Made by a program: the position numbers and the translations under genes
Part shown: in pieces, positions 55,274-63,935 of the stretch
Position numbering within the stretch: the first letter of the stretch is position 1
Layout of the letters: every line of letters starts with the position of its first letter
Source of the DNA: Aneurinibacillus soli
GTDB taxonomy: Bacteria > Bacillota > Bacilli > Aneurinibacillales > Aneurinibacillaceae
Assembly (NCBI RefSeq): GCF_002355375.1
Contig: NZ_AP017312.1
Location: 1,009,001 to 1,073,000 of the forward strand
Length of the DNA: 64,000 bases
Direction: 5' to 3'
The notes under the pieces: model-generated
What the model saw: the letters and a program-made list of their open reading frames with translations, nothing else
Databases searched by the model: none
Told to the model about the DNA's origin: nothing

Positions 55274-55470
55274 GAAAGCGCCCTTCTTTCAAACCGAACT
55301 AAACATGTACACTTTAGTATAACAGGTTGCCTGAGAGAAGGAAAGTTGTGGGTTAGAAGTAGTAGTGAAAACAAGTACTGAATGTATATGAGAGGAGCGT
55401 CCTATTTTTACTGTAAAAAATATTTGTGTTTAGGAGGAGAAACTGGTGAAATATCGAAATTAATTAAACA

Positions 55471-55523
55471 TTGACAATCCTACGTGTTTTTAATAAACTT
55501 TTACTCGAGTGAATGCTCATTCA
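55471..55523 (+). promoter_or_regulatory. fadR promoter and downstream FadR-like operator
   Basis: TTGACA (55471-55476) and TAAACT (55494-55499) with a 17-base spacer. From 55510 to 55523 lies the palindrome TGAATGCTCATTCA, at or just past the transcription start, where a repressor would block. It resembles but is shorter than the B. subtilis FadR site (TGAATGA-NTAN-TCATTCA). Confidence 0.65.
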
Positions 55524-55549
55524 TTTAGGGCCGAACTGAGGGAAAAAGT

Positions 55550-56134
55550 ATGGCAAAAAAAACGGGAGAGAAGTATCAGGCTATCATCGATGCTGCTGTC
55601 AAAGTGATTGCCCGGTATGGCTATCATCAAGCGCAAGTATCCAAAATCGCCAGGGAAGCATCTGTGGCAGACGGGACGATTTATCTGTATTTTGACAGCA
55701 AAGAAGATATACTGATATCGCTGTTCCGCGAGAAAATGGGGCTGTTCATCAAGACGATCCAAGAGCGCATTGATAAATTTGAGCGGGCGGAGGATCAGCT
55801 TCGTGAGCTGATTTATCTGCATTTGTGGCAGCTATCACAGAACCGAAGCTTTGCAGTTGTAACGCAGATCGAACTCCGGCAATCCAATCTCAAAGTGCGA
55901 ATGGGAATTAACGAAGTGATTAAAAAATATCTGAACATGATTGATCAAATTATTTTGCTGGGCAAGCAGCAGCAGGTGTTTCGCGCTGATGTCGAGCATG
56001 CGATTGTGCGTAAGATGATTTTTGGCACACTTGATGAGGCAGTTACATCATGGGTGATGAATGAACGAGAATATGAGCTGGTTTCACTTGTTGATCCGTT
56101 GCATAATCTGTTCGTTCATGGCTTAAAAACATAA
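55550..56134 (+). CDS. fadR: TetR-family fatty-acid degradation regulator
   Basis: A 194-residue TetR repressor with an N-terminal helix-turn-helix (about 10-56: AIIDAAVKVIARYGYHQAQV, then GTIYLYFDSKEDIL) and a ligand-binding C-terminal domain. It corresponds to FadR (YsiA) of B. subtilis, which is released from DNA by long-chain acyl-CoA. The downstream enoyl-CoA hydratase-etfB-etfA order is the same. A palindromic operator-like site precedes the gene. The acyl-CoA ligase gene (lcfA) that precedes fadR in B. subtilis is absent here. Confidence 0.9.
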   Translation: MAKKTGEKYQAIIDAAVKVIARYGYHQAQVSKIAREASVADGTIYLYFDSKEDILISLFREKMGLFIKTIQERIDKFERAEDQLRELIYLHLWQLSQNRSFAVVTQIELRQSNLKVRMGINEVIKKYLNMIDQIILLGKQQQVFRADVEHAIVRKMIFGTLDEAVTSWVMNEREYELVSLVDPLHNLFVHGLKT

Positions 56135-56166
56135 AATAGATTGAATATATTTATTTCATTAAAAAA

Positions 56167-56198
56167 TTCCTTAAACTTTAAGGAAAATCAATTATAAT
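56167..56198 (+). promoter_or_regulatory. Perfect 19-bp palindrome over a TATAAT promoter upstream of fadB
   Basis: TTCCTTAAA-C-TTTAAGGAA (56167-56185) is a perfect inverted repeat. TATAAT lies at 56193-56198, and a -35-like CTTAAA sits inside the palindrome at the right spacing of 17. Could be an operator, or a weak terminator stem for fadR without a T tract. Confidence 0.55.
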
Positions 56199-56240
56199 TA
56201 GATTGTCATTAATTTGCAGTTGTGGAGGGAGAGAACTAGG

Positions 56241-57026
56241 ATGGAGTTTACTAACGTGACGCTACACATAGAAAATCGTGTTGCCTATATTACCGTAGAT
56301 GTCGCTCCGGCGAATACGGTAAGCTCCGCCACGCTTTCGGGTCTGGAAGCGGCATTTAGCCACGTCCAGAACAACGCAGAAGCGAAAGTTGTCGTCGTAA
56401 CAGGCGCAGGTCGTTTCTTCGTTGCGGGAGCTGACATTAAAGAGTTCACAGGCGCGTTCGACGACACAGAGAAAGCCGAACAGATGGCTCGCTATGGACA
56501 GAAAGTATTCGATTTAATCGAGAATTTTCCAAAACCTGTAATCGCTGCTGTTAACGGTGCGGCTCTCGGTGGAGGATTGGAGCTGGCGATGGCGTGCCAT
56601 ATGCGCTTCGCCGCTGAGAATGCACTGCTCGGTCTGCCGGAATTGAAGCTCGGATTGATTCCGGGATTCGGTGGTACGCAGCGTCTGGCTCGTCTAACTG
56701 GCAAGGCTAAAGCCATTGAACTCATTATGTCCAGTGAATTTGTGAATGGTAAGGAAGCAGAGCGCATCGGGCTTGTAAATCGTGCATTTGCACCGGAAGC
56801 GCTTATGGAAGAAGTGAAGAATTTCGCGGAAGCGCTTGCGGCAGGCAAAAGTGCCGTTACGATGCGTGTAGCGCTTGAAGCGGTCACCTATGGTCTCACT
56901 GAAGGTCAGGAGAGTGGCATGAACCGGGAAGCCGAGCTGTTCGGCCAACTGTTCGCTACTGCTGACATGAAGGAAGGCGTGAACGCTTTCATTGAGAAGC
57001 GTCAGGCTGAATTCCAGGACAAGTAA
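56241..57026 (+). CDS. fadB: Enoyl-CoA hydratase/isomerase
   Basis: A 261-residue crotonase-family enzyme hydrating trans-2-enoyl-CoA in fatty-acid beta-oxidation. The oxyanion-hole segments are GAGRFFVAGADIKEF (about 56-70) and AALGGGLELAMACHMRFA (about 105-122). The catalytic glutamate region is GLPELKLGLIPGFGGTQRL (about 132-150). GGAGGGAG precedes the ATG at 56241; an upstream start at 56214 lies before that site. Operon with etfB and etfA. Confidence 0.93.
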   Translation: MEFTNVTLHIENRVAYITVDVAPANTVSSATLSGLEAAFSHVQNNAEAKVVVVTGAGRFFVAGADIKEFTGAFDDTEKAEQMARYGQKVFDLIENFPKPVIAAVNGAALGGGLELAMACHMRFAAENALLGLPELKLGLIPGFGGTQRLARLTGKAKAIELIMSSEFVNGKEAERIGLVNRAFAPEALMEEVKNFAEALAAGKSAVTMRVALEAVTYGLTEGQESGMNREAELFGQLFATADMKEGVNAFIEKRQAEFQDK

Positions 57027-57050
57027 TAACAAGGTTAAAGGAGGATTCCC

Positions 57051-57815
57051 ATGAATATCATTGTATGCTTAAAGCAAACGTTTGACACGGAAGAGAAAAT
57101 CGCACTGCAGGGCGGCGCGATCAGCGAAGACGGTGTAGAATTCATCATCAATCCGTATGACGAGTATGCAGTTGAGGAAGCGATTAAGCTGCGCGACGAG
57201 CACGGCGGGGAAGTAACAGTTGTTACAGTAGGTCCAGACCGTGCGGAGAGCGCACTGCGCACAGCGCTTGCGATGGGTGCAGATAAGGCTGTCATCGTAG
57301 AAGATGAGGATGGCAATTATGACGAATATAGTGTAGCGAAGATTCTTGCGGCTGTAATTAAAGACCGCGATTACGATATTATTATTGGCGGAAACATGGC
57401 AGTTGATAATGGAGCAGGCCAGGTTGGTTCACGCCTTGCAGAAGAGCTGAACATTCCGCAAGTCACAACCATTACGAAGCTTGAAGTAGATGGCGGTAAA
57501 GCGACAGTTGAGCGCGATGTGGAAGGTGATCAGGAAGTGGTAGAAGTATCACTCCCAGTGCTCGTAACAGCACAGCAGGGCCTTAACGAACCGCGCTACC
57601 CTTCTCTGCCAGGTATCATGAAGGCGAAGAAGAAACCGATGGAGCGTCTGAGTGTAGATGATCTCGAGCTAGATGGTGACGTGGCAGCAAAAACAGCAGT
57701 GATCGAAACATACTTGCCGCCGAAGAAAGAAGCAGGTCGCGTACTGAGTGGCGACGTGGCGGATCAGGTTAAAGAATTAGTCCAACTTCTTCGCAGCGAA
57801 GCGAAAGTAATCTAA
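57051..57815 (+). CDS. etfB: Electron transfer flavoprotein, beta subunit
   Basis: A 254-residue subunit that binds AMP and accepts electrons from acyl-CoA dehydrogenases together with EtfA. Typical stretches are INPYDEYAVEEAIKLRDEHGG (about 36-56) and VTVGPDRAESALRTALAMGADKA. VDNGAGQVGSRLAEELNIPQVT is the domain III block. AAAGGAGG precedes the ATG. Lies 24 bases after fadB and 21 before etfA. Confidence 0.96.
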   Translation: MNIIVCLKQTFDTEEKIALQGGAISEDGVEFIINPYDEYAVEEAIKLRDEHGGEVTVVTVGPDRAESALRTALAMGADKAVIVEDEDGNYDEYSVAKILAAVIKDRDYDIIIGGNMAVDNGAGQVGSRLAEELNIPQVTTITKLEVDGGKATVERDVEGDQEVVEVSLPVLVTAQQGLNEPRYPSLPGIMKAKKKPMERLSVDDLELDGDVAAKTAVIETYLPPKKEAGRVLSGDVADQVKELVQLLRSEAKVI

Positions 57816-57836
57816 GGATGGGGGAGGAAGACGTCC

Positions 57837-58811
57837 ATGAGTAAAAAAATTCTTGCAATTGCAGAAGCACGTGATGGTAACCTGCGTAACGTATCATTTG
57901 AGGTGCTTGCGGCAGCGAAGCGCGTAGCAGGTGGCGGGGAAGTAGTAGCTGCTGTATTAGGAAGCGATGCAGCGAAATATGTAGAAGCACTCGGTCAGCA
58001 TGGTGCTGCTAAAGTATATGTAGTAACGAATAGTGAACTTGACACATACACAACAGATGCATACGCACAGGCGCTTCGTCAGGTAGTAGATGCGGTGCAA
58101 CCGGATGCAATCTTCATGCCGCATACAGCGATCGGTAAAGATGCGGCTCCGCGTCTTGCAGCTCGTCTTGGTCTTGGTCTTGTATCGGATGCGATCAATG
58201 TGGAACTGGACGGAGATGCGATTGTGTTCACACGTCCAATCTATGCAGGGAAAGCATTCGAGAAGAAAAAAATGGTATCCGGTACAGCTTTTGCAACCAT
58301 TCGTCCGAACAATATTCCGGCGGAAGAAGCGGGCGCATCTGCAGCGGAACAGGTTGATTTTACAGCTGAAATCAAAGACCTGCGCACGATCGTAAAAGAT
58401 ATTGTCCGTAAAACAGCGGGCGGCGTAGACTTGTCTGAAGCTAAAGTAGTAGTGTCCGGCGGTCGCGGTGTTAAATCCGTGGACGGGTTCAAGCCGCTTC
58501 AGGAACTTGCTGACGTTCTTGGTGGTGCAGTTGGTGCATCCCGTGGTGCGTGCGACGCTGAATACTGCGATTACTCGCTCCAGATCGGCCAAACAGGTAA
58601 AGTAGTAACACCAGATCTGTATATTGCAGCAGGCATTTCCGGTGCGATCCAACACTTGGCAGGTATGTCAAGCTCGAAAGTCATCGTAGCCATTAACAAA
58701 GATCCAGAAGCTCCAATCTTCCAGGTAGCAGACTACGGCATCGTAGGCGATCTGTTTGAAGTTGTGCCGCTTCTGACAGAAGAATTTAAGAAAGTGCTTG
58801 TACAGGCATAA
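57837..58811 (+). CDS. etfA: Electron transfer flavoprotein, alpha subunit
   Basis: A 324-residue FAD-binding subunit. The C-terminal FAD domain (about 195-320) shows [19 protein letters not shown] and the ETF alpha signature around [17 protein letters not shown], then [17 protein letters not shown]. With EtfB it passes electrons from beta-oxidation to the quinone pool. Last gene of the fad-etf operon; a strong terminator follows. Confidence 0.96.
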   Translation: MSKKILAIAEARDGNLRNVSFEVLAAAKRVAGGGEVVAAVLGSDAAKYVEALGQHGAAKVYVVTNSELDTYTTDAYAQALRQVVDAVQPDAIFMPHTAIGKDAAPRLAARLGLGLVSDAINVELDGDAIVFTRPIYAGKAFEKKKMVSGTAFATIRPNNIPAEEAGASAAEQVDFTAEIKDLRTIVKDIVRKTAGGVDLSEAKVVVSGGRGVKSVDGFKPLQELADVLGGAVGASRGACDAEYCDYSLQIGQTGKVVTPDLYIAAGISGAIQHLAGMSSSKVIVAINKDPEAPIFQVADYGIVGDLFEVVPLLTEEFKKVLVQA

Positions 58812-58837
58812 GAAAAATCAATATATGTTTTTAGAAA

Positions 58838-58879
58838 AGAGGGTGTTCCGAAAGCAACTTTTGGAACACTCTTTTTTTT
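58838..58879 (+). terminator. Terminator of the fad-etf operon
   Basis: AGAGGGTGTTCC pairs with GGAACACTCTTT, then a long T run. Confidence 0.92.
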
Positions 58880-58967
58880 ATTTATTCTTAAACTTTCCTT
58901 TTTACCTAAAAAAGTGCAAAATATAAAAGCAATCGCATGAAAACTGCTTTTAGGAGGAAAAGAGAAA

Positions 58968-60383
58968 GTGACGACATCAGGAGAAATCAAAAGAATTCCT
59001 TTACTGATCATGATAGCAGTGGGGATAATGGTATGGCTTGTAGGGCCGCCAGCAGGGGTGAAACCGGAGGCATGGCATCTACTAGCGATTTTTGTAGCGA
59101 CAATTATAGGGTTTATTATGAAGCCAATGCCGATGGGAAGTCTTTCGATTCTGGCGATTACGACTACCGTCATTACCGGAATACTGCCCTTGAAAGTGGC
59201 ACTGTCTGGATTTAGCAACAGCACCATCTGGATTATCGTATGCGCCATTATTATTTCACGAGGCGTTACGAAAACGGGATTAGGTGCTCGGGTTGCTTAT
59301 ATATTCGTAAAGAAGTTCGGGAAGAAGACGCTAGGTTTGTCGTATGCGCTGGCATTCACAGATTTTGCGCTTTCTCCGGCTATGCCAAGTAATTCAGCCC
59401 GTGCTGGCGGCGTGATTTTTCCGATTATCCATTCCCTATCCGATTCCTTCGGCTCCAAACCGGAAGAAGGAACAGAAAGAAAGATTGGCTCGTTCTTAAC
59501 GCTAACGGCGTTTCAGGTCAATGTGATTACATCTGCTATGTTCATGACGGCAATGGCAGCAAATCCTCTTGCTGTATCACAAGCAAAAGAGGCCGGAGTG
59601 TCCATTACATGGGGAAGTTGGGCGTTGGCTGCAATTGTCCCGGGACTTATAAGTCTGCTGGTCATTCCCTGGTTTATCTATAAAATATATCCACCTGAGA
59701 TTAAAGAAACACCTGATGCTGCGCAATTTGCAACGGATCAATTGAAGAAGATGGGTCCTATGAGCAATGTGGAAAAGCGGATGCTGTTTGTGTTTGGTAC
59801 GGTGCTGCTATTGTGGATTTTTGGTGAACGAATTGGAATTGACGCCACTACAACTGCGATTGTCGGGGTCTCGCTGCTTTTGCTGACACAGGTATTAAGC
59901 TGGGGAGATGTCACGGGAGAAAAAATGGCATGGGATACACTTGTATGGTTTGCCGCACTTGTCATGATGGCCACGCAATTAAATCAACTCGGCCTGATCC
60001 CATGGTTTAGTAAGACTATGGGAAATCAAGTAGCTGGCATGTCGGCAACGACAGCCTTTCTTGTCCTTATTCTTGCGTATTTCTACAGCCATTATCTGTT
60101 TGCAAGTGCAACGGCTCACGTTAGTGCGATGTATGCCGCCTTTCTTACGGTCGCGATTACAACCGGTACCCCTGGAGTACTAGCAGCTTTAATTCTTGGC
60201 TTCTTTAGTAATTTATTTGGTTCGATGACGCACTACGGATTCGGACCCGCTCCAATTTTATTCGGTCCGGGGTATGTATCCGAGGGGAAATGGTGGTCCA
60301 TTGGCTTTATGATCTCCATTATTAATATTATCATCTGGCTTGGAATTGGTCTTGCTTGGTGGAAGGTAATTGGTTTGTGGTAA
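58968..60383 (+). CDS. DASS-family (divalent anion:Na+ symporter) carboxylate transporter
   Basis: A 471-residue polytopic membrane protein with about 12 helices. Matches the SLC13/DASS 2-oxoglutarate-malate translocator branch: SGFSNSTIWIIVCAIIISRG near 85, the substrate motif TDFALSPAMPSNSARAGGVIFP (about 140-161, with the S-N-T-like SNS), and SATAHVSAMYAAFLTV (about 385-400) as the second motif. Likely imports C4/C5 dicarboxylates or tricarboxylates. The start is GTG after TAGGAGG. Monocistronic between two terminator/promoter boundaries. Confidence 0.88.
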   Translation: MTTSGEIKRIPLLIMIAVGIMVWLVGPPAGVKPEAWHLLAIFVATIIGFIMKPMPMGSLSILAITTTVITGILPLKVALSGFSNSTIWIIVCAIIISRGVTKTGLGARVAYIFVKKFGKKTLGLSYALAFTDFALSPAMPSNSARAGGVIFPIIHSLSDSFGSKPEEGTERKIGSFLTLTAFQVNVITSAMFMTAMAANPLAVSQAKEAGVSITWGSWALAAIVPGLISLLVIPWFIYKIYPPEIKETPDAAQFATDQLKKMGPMSNVEKRMLFVFGTVLLLWIFGERIGIDATTTAIVGVSLLLLTQVLSWGDVTGEKMAWDTLVWFAALVMMATQLNQLGLIPWFSKTMGNQVAGMSATTAFLVLILAYFYSHYLFASATAHVSAMYAAFLTVAITTGTPGVLAALILGFFSNLFGSMTHYGFGPAPILFGPGYVSEGKWWSIGFMISIINIIIWLGIGLAWWKVIGLW

Positions 60384-60401
60384 AAAGAAAACACATAAGC
60401 A

Positions 60402-60467
60402 TTGGATAAATTTTCGGAGAGATGGTATTATACTTTTAGTGACATACTCTTAGTGGTATATTGTCAC
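60402..60467 (+). promoter_or_regulatory. trxA promoter with inverted repeat
   Basis: TTGGAT (60402-60407) and TATTAT (60426-60431), spacer 18. Downstream, GTGACA (60439-60444) and TGTCAC (60462-60467) form an inverted repeat with a 17-base gap; a second TATATT lies between. Possibly two promoters or an operator. Confidence 0.5.
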
Positions 60468-60529
60468 CGTGTAACAAAAGTTATCTTGAAGAAATATAAG
60501 GATGCAAACATAAAAGGAGGAAACATTAC

Positions 60530-60847
60530 ATGGCAATCGTAAATGTAACCGACAATACGTTTCAAACAGAAGTAGAAAGTGGCGGCGCAGTCCTTGTTGA
60601 TTTCTGGGCACCATGGTGCGGACCTTGCAAAATGATCGCTCCAGTACTTGAAGAAATCGATAGCGAGATCGGCGGTAAAGTTAAAATCGCAAAAGTAAAC
60701 GTAGATGACAACCCAGAATCTGCGCAGCGCTTTGGCGTAATGAGCATCCCAACACTCATGCTCGTAAAAGACGGTCAAGTTGTTGATAAAATCATCGGCT
60801 TCCAACCAAAAGACAACCTGCTTAACGCAATCAACAAACACCTGTAA
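60530..60847 (+). CDS. trxA: Thioredoxin
   Basis: A 105-residue cytosolic disulfide reductant. The redox motif is C30-G-P-C33 in FWAPWCGPCKMIAP. The cis-proline is in VMSIPTLML (about 69-77). AAAGGAGG precedes the ATG. Stands alone between the transporter and uvrC; order trxA-uvrC-lysC matches B. subtilis. Confidence 0.97.
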   Translation: MAIVNVTDNTFQTEVESGGAVLVDFWAPWCGPCKMIAPVLEEIDSEIGGKVKIAKVNVDDNPESAQRFGVMSIPTLMLVKDGQVVDKIIGFQPKDNLLNAINKHL

Positions 60848-60863
60848 GACGCGCATCAAGTAA

Positions 60864-60914
60864 AGAAGGTGTCTCAAAGTCATGTAGATGACAGCGAGAC
60901 ACCTTCTTTTCTTT
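60864..60914 (+). terminator. Terminator of trxA
   Basis: GAAGGTGTCTC pairs with GAGACACCTTC, followed by TTTTCTTTT. Confidence 0.92.
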
Positions 60915-60952
60915 TAGGCTCTGTTAAGGTTCCTTGTTGATTTTCTTATTAA

Positions 60953-60976
60953 GCTAACGAGTAGGATAGTTCAATG
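60953..60976 (+). repeat. Left copy of a 24-bp direct repeat flanking a small membrane-protein gene
   Basis: GCTAACGAGTAGGATAGTTCAATG. The right copy at 61289-61313 has GCTAACG and ATAGTTCAAT in common. Preceded by GGCTCTGTTAAGG. Confidence 0.7.
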
Positions 60977-61025
60977 TATTTTATAGTTTTTATGGTAAAG
61001 TTTATATTGGGGGAATGGTAAAAAA

Positions 61026-61277
61026 ATGAAAAGACGGGGAACTGGTGTTGCATTTATAGCTATATCTGCCTTTTTAATTTCAACTAAATATATAAGTGCT
61101 GCTATTTTTGGTTCAGGAGTTACTAATTGGGATGAGCAGTTGTTTAACGGAATGTTAGATTATGTTGGAAACACACTTAGTAATTTCAGTTTATGGACGT
61201 TGATTATCGGAATTGTATATATATCTTGGGGAGAATATGACGAACTAAAAATTGAGAAGAACAACTCGGAGGAATAA
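61026..61277 (+). CDS. 83-residue membrane protein in an A+T-rich cassette
   Basis: Two hydrophobic segments (about 8-28 and 55-70) and a charged C-terminal tail (EYDELKIEKNNSEE). GGGGGAATGG precedes the ATG. Family not recognised. A+T content is clearly higher than in neighbouring trxA and uvrC, and imperfect direct repeats lie on each side, suggesting a transferred cassette. Function unknown. Confidence 0.7.
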   Translation: MKRRGTGVAFIAISAFLISTKYISAAIFGSGVTNWDEQLFNGMLDYVGNTLSNFSLWTLIIGIVYISWGEYDELKIEKNNSEE

Positions 61278-61288
61278 GTCTTTATTAT

Positions 61289-61313
61289 GCTAACGGGAAT
61301 CGATAGTTCAATT
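61289..61313 (+). repeat. Right copy of the direct repeat flanking the membrane-protein gene
   Basis: GCTAACGGGAATCGATAGTTCAATT, starting 12 bases after the stop codon; the end blocks match the left copy. Confidence 0.7.
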
Positions 61314-61405
61314 CACCTCTTATCATGGGCGGTTTTTCTTTTAATAAAAATCTACAATAAACGATAAACAACAGATGAACGAAAAGCTTGGCTTGATGAT
61401 CCGCT

Positions 61406-61640
61406 TACAAAGCGTGTCGGGAGCAGCGGCGAGAGAAGCAGGGAACGCCTGTATGCGACCGCCCAGCGAAGGAAGGTAGGCAAACGGGCCTTTGCCCGCA
61501 AGCAACAGAGCAAAGCATCCTGCTCACTCTTTGCGGGCGAGTTTGCCGGACTTCTGTAGCGGCCAGAATAGACTTCCTTGCGAGCATGCTAAAGTGACAG
61601 GCTTCTTTCGCCGCTGCTCCCCCCCACTACACTTTGTTTA
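61406..61640 (+). repeat. Dispersed hairpin repeat, copy F
   Basis: About 235 bases. Outer arms GGGAGCAGCGGCGAGAGAAGC and GCTTCTTTCGCCGCTGCTCCC pair almost perfectly, though their sequence differs from other copies. The inner stem is GGCAAAC/GTTTGCC plus GCCCGCAA/TTGCGGGC. Confidence 0.92.
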
Positions 61641-61729
61641 ACCACTGACCCGTCAAACAAGCTTGCAGAACCAGCCAGTTGAGAACACGCCCTCCGTGTT
61701 GTAACATAACAATCAGGGAGGACGAAACC

Positions 61730-63529
61730 ATGAACACAATCAAAGAAAAATTAGCGCTCCTGCCCGACAAGCCTGGCTGTTATCTCATGAAAAACACTGA
61801 GGGCATCGTGATTTATGTCGGGAAAGCGAAAGTATTAAAAAACCGTGTCCGCTCATATTTTACTGGCAGTCATGACGGCAAGACACAGCGTCTTGTGCAG
61901 GAGATTGTCGATTTTGAATATATTGTCACTTCATCCCCGATGGAAGCGCTTTTGCTTGAGTGCAATCTGATCAAGCAGTATGATCCACGCTATAATGTTC
62001 TGCTTAAGGATGACAAAACGTATCCGTATATTAAGATTACCAACGAGCTCCATCCGCGCTTAGAGATTACGCGTAAGGTACTGAAAGACGGCGCGAAGTA
62101 TTTTGGTCCGTATCCGAACGCCGGAGCTGCACAGGAGACGAAGAAGCTGTTAGACCGGCTGTATCCGTTTCGTAAATGCAAGCATATTCCAAAGCAGGTG
62201 TGCCTGTATTACCATATGGGCCAGTGTCTTGCGCCATGCGAGTATGAACTTGATATGGCACAGTACAGCGAGATGATTGAACAGATCACCCGGTTTTTGA
62301 ATGGGAATTACACCGAGATCAGGAGCCAGCTACAGCGGCAAATGGAGCAGGCAGCTGAGAATTTGGAATTTGAGCGTGCGCGCGATCTGCGGGATCAGAT
62401 TCACTATATTGATGCCATTCTTGAGAAACAGAAGGTGACATTTGCGGATAACGTAGACCGTGACGCCTGGGGATACCATACGGATAAAGGCTGGATGAGC
62501 ATACAGGTATTCCATATTCGCCAGGGCAAGATGATTGAGCGTAATGTCGCGTCTTTTCCGTATTACGGAGAGGAGCATGAGGGCTTTATCTCGTATGTTG
62601 TGCAGTTTTACTTTGAAGAACATGTACGCCCGAAAGAAGTACTCTTGCCATCAGCAGAAGGAAGCGAGGGGCTGGAAGAATGGCTGGGATCGAAGCTTTT
62701 GGTGCCGCAGCGCGGTCCAAAAAAGCAGTTGGTTGATATGGCAAATGAGAATGCCTGTATTGCGCTAAACGAGAAATTTGCGCTGATGGCGCGTGATGAG
62801 GCGCGTACCGTGCAGGCGGTAGAGAAGCTCGGAGAAGCGATTGGCATTGGATATCCGAAGCGGATCGAAGCTTTTGATAACTCTAATATTCAGGGGATCG
62901 ATCCGGTTTCTGCGATGATTGTATTCACGGATGGGAAGCCGGATAAAAAAGAATACCGCAAGTACAAGGTCAAAACAGTCGTGGGCCCGGATGATTACGG
63001 ATCAATGAAAGAAGTTATCCGCCGTCGTTATACACGTGTCCTTAAAGAAAATTTGCAGATGCCTGACCTGATTGTAGTCGATGGTGGTAAGGGGCAGATC
63101 TCAGCTGCTATCGATGTGCTCGAAAATGAACTCGGCCTCTATATTCCAGTATGCGGACTTGCCAAAGATGATCGCCACCGCACGTCCCAGTTGCTTGTCG
63201 GAGACCCACCGCTTCCGGTAGAGTTAAAACGGGACAGCAACGAGTTCTATCTATTACAGCGCATCCAGGATGAAGTTCACCGCTTTGCGATTACATTTCA
63301 TCGTACTACACGTGGTAAGACCATGTTTAAGTCGCAGCTCGATGATATTCCGGGTATCGGGGACAAGCGTAAGAAACTGTTGCTGAAGCATTTTGGCTCT
63401 GTCAAAAAGATGAAAGAAGCAAGTCTTGATGAGTACCGGGGACTTGGAATTGGTGATAAGCTGGCTCGTACGATTCTTGCTCATCTGTGTGGAACGTTGA
63501 ACGCAGAAGAGGGGACTGTAGACAAATAA
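61730..63529 (+). CDS. uvrC: Excinuclease ABC subunit C
   Basis: The dual-incision nuclease of nucleotide excision repair, 599 residues. The N-terminal GIY-YIG nuclease shows PGCYLMKN then IVIYVGKAK (about 12-32). A UVR helix pair (about 200-235, [17 protein letters not shown]) contacts UvrB. The RNase H-like 5' nuclease domain has [10 protein letters not shown] and VVDGGKGQ with its aspartates (about 380-460). Tandem helix-hairpin-helix motifs close the protein ([20 protein letters not shown]). GGGAGG precedes the ATG at 61730; a longer frame starts at 61679 without a site. Confidence 0.96.
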   Translation: MNTIKEKLALLPDKPGCYLMKNTEGIVIYVGKAKVLKNRVRSYFTGSHDGKTQRLVQEIVDFEYIVTSSPMEALLLECNLIKQYDPRYNVLLKDDKTYPYIKITNELHPRLEITRKVLKDGAKYFGPYPNAGAAQETKKLLDRLYPFRKCKHIPKQVCLYYHMGQCLAPCEYELDMAQYSEMIEQITRFLNGNYTEIRSQLQRQMEQAAENLEFERARDLRDQIHYIDAILEKQKVTFADNVDRDAWGYHTDKGWMSIQVFHIRQGKMIERNVASFPYYGEEHEGFISYVVQFYFEEHVRPKEVLLPSAEGSEGLEEWLGSKLLVPQRGPKKQLVDMANENACIALNEKFALMARDEARTVQAVEKLGEAIGIGYPKRIEAFDNSNIQGIDPVSAMIVFTDGKPDKKEYRKYKVKTVVGPDDYGSMKEVIRRRYTRVLKENLQMPDLIVVDGGKGQISAAIDVLENELGLYIPVCGLAKDDRHRTSQLLVGDPPLPVELKRDSNEFYLLQRIQDEVHRFAITFHRTTRGKTMFKSQLDDIPGIGDKRKKLLLKHFGSVKKMKEASLDEYRGLGIGDKLARTILAHLCGTLNAEEGTVDK

Positions 63530-63533
63530 AGGG

Positions 63534-63562
63534 TTGCTCCTGGATTTGGATTGTGATATTAT
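63534..63562 (+). promoter_or_regulatory. Promoter of lysC
   Basis: TTGCTC (63534-63539) and TATTAT (63557-63562), spacer 17, immediately ahead of the lysine riboswitch. Confidence 0.65.
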
Positions 63563-63586
63563 ACTGATAAATTAAATATTTCAAGT

Positions 63587-63800
63587 AACGCCTCACTTAT
63601 ATGGTGAGGTAGAGGCGCGAAAACCATAAGTACCCTGCAGGAGGATTGAGAGTCCATAGAATGCAGAAGAAAGGGGAATTCGCCGAAATGACAGCTTGCT
63701 TCTCAGCGGCTGTTGTTGGGTCTGTATCGAATAGATGCAGGACTGTCACCGAATCGTCATCCCGGACGTTCGGTGGAGTACTATCTCGCACAGGGAAAAG
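63587..63800 (+). promoter_or_regulatory. Lysine riboswitch (L box)
   Basis: The conserved blocks GAGGTAGAGGCGC, AAGGGGAATTCGCCGAA, TGTTGTTGGGTCTG, GACTGTCACCGA and GTGGAGTACTATC occur in the correct order. P1 closes GTGAGGTAG with CTATCTCGCAC. Located upstream of an aspartokinase gene, the standard target; bound lysine should favour the downstream terminator. Confidence 0.96.
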
Positions 63801-63840
63801 GGACGTGAGCGTATTGCTGGAAGTTACCGAACGGACTTAC

Positions 63841-63893
63841 AGGACAGCAGCGAAGGCACGTATGCCTTTCGTTTGCTGTCCTTTTTATTTTAT
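63841..63893 (+). terminator. Riboswitch-controlled terminator upstream of lysC
   Basis: AGGACAGCA with GCGAAGGCA pairs with TGCCTTTCG and TTGCTGTCCT, then TTTTATTTTA. Confidence 0.9.
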
Positions 63894-63935
63894 GCGGGAT
63901 AGAGAGAATATTCAGGAAAAAGAGGAGAGAGAAGC

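Noticed and set aside
29215-61640. Dispersed repeats considered as a CRISPR array
   Set aside because: Units are 235-245 bp, kilobases apart, in both orientations, without spacers or cas genes.
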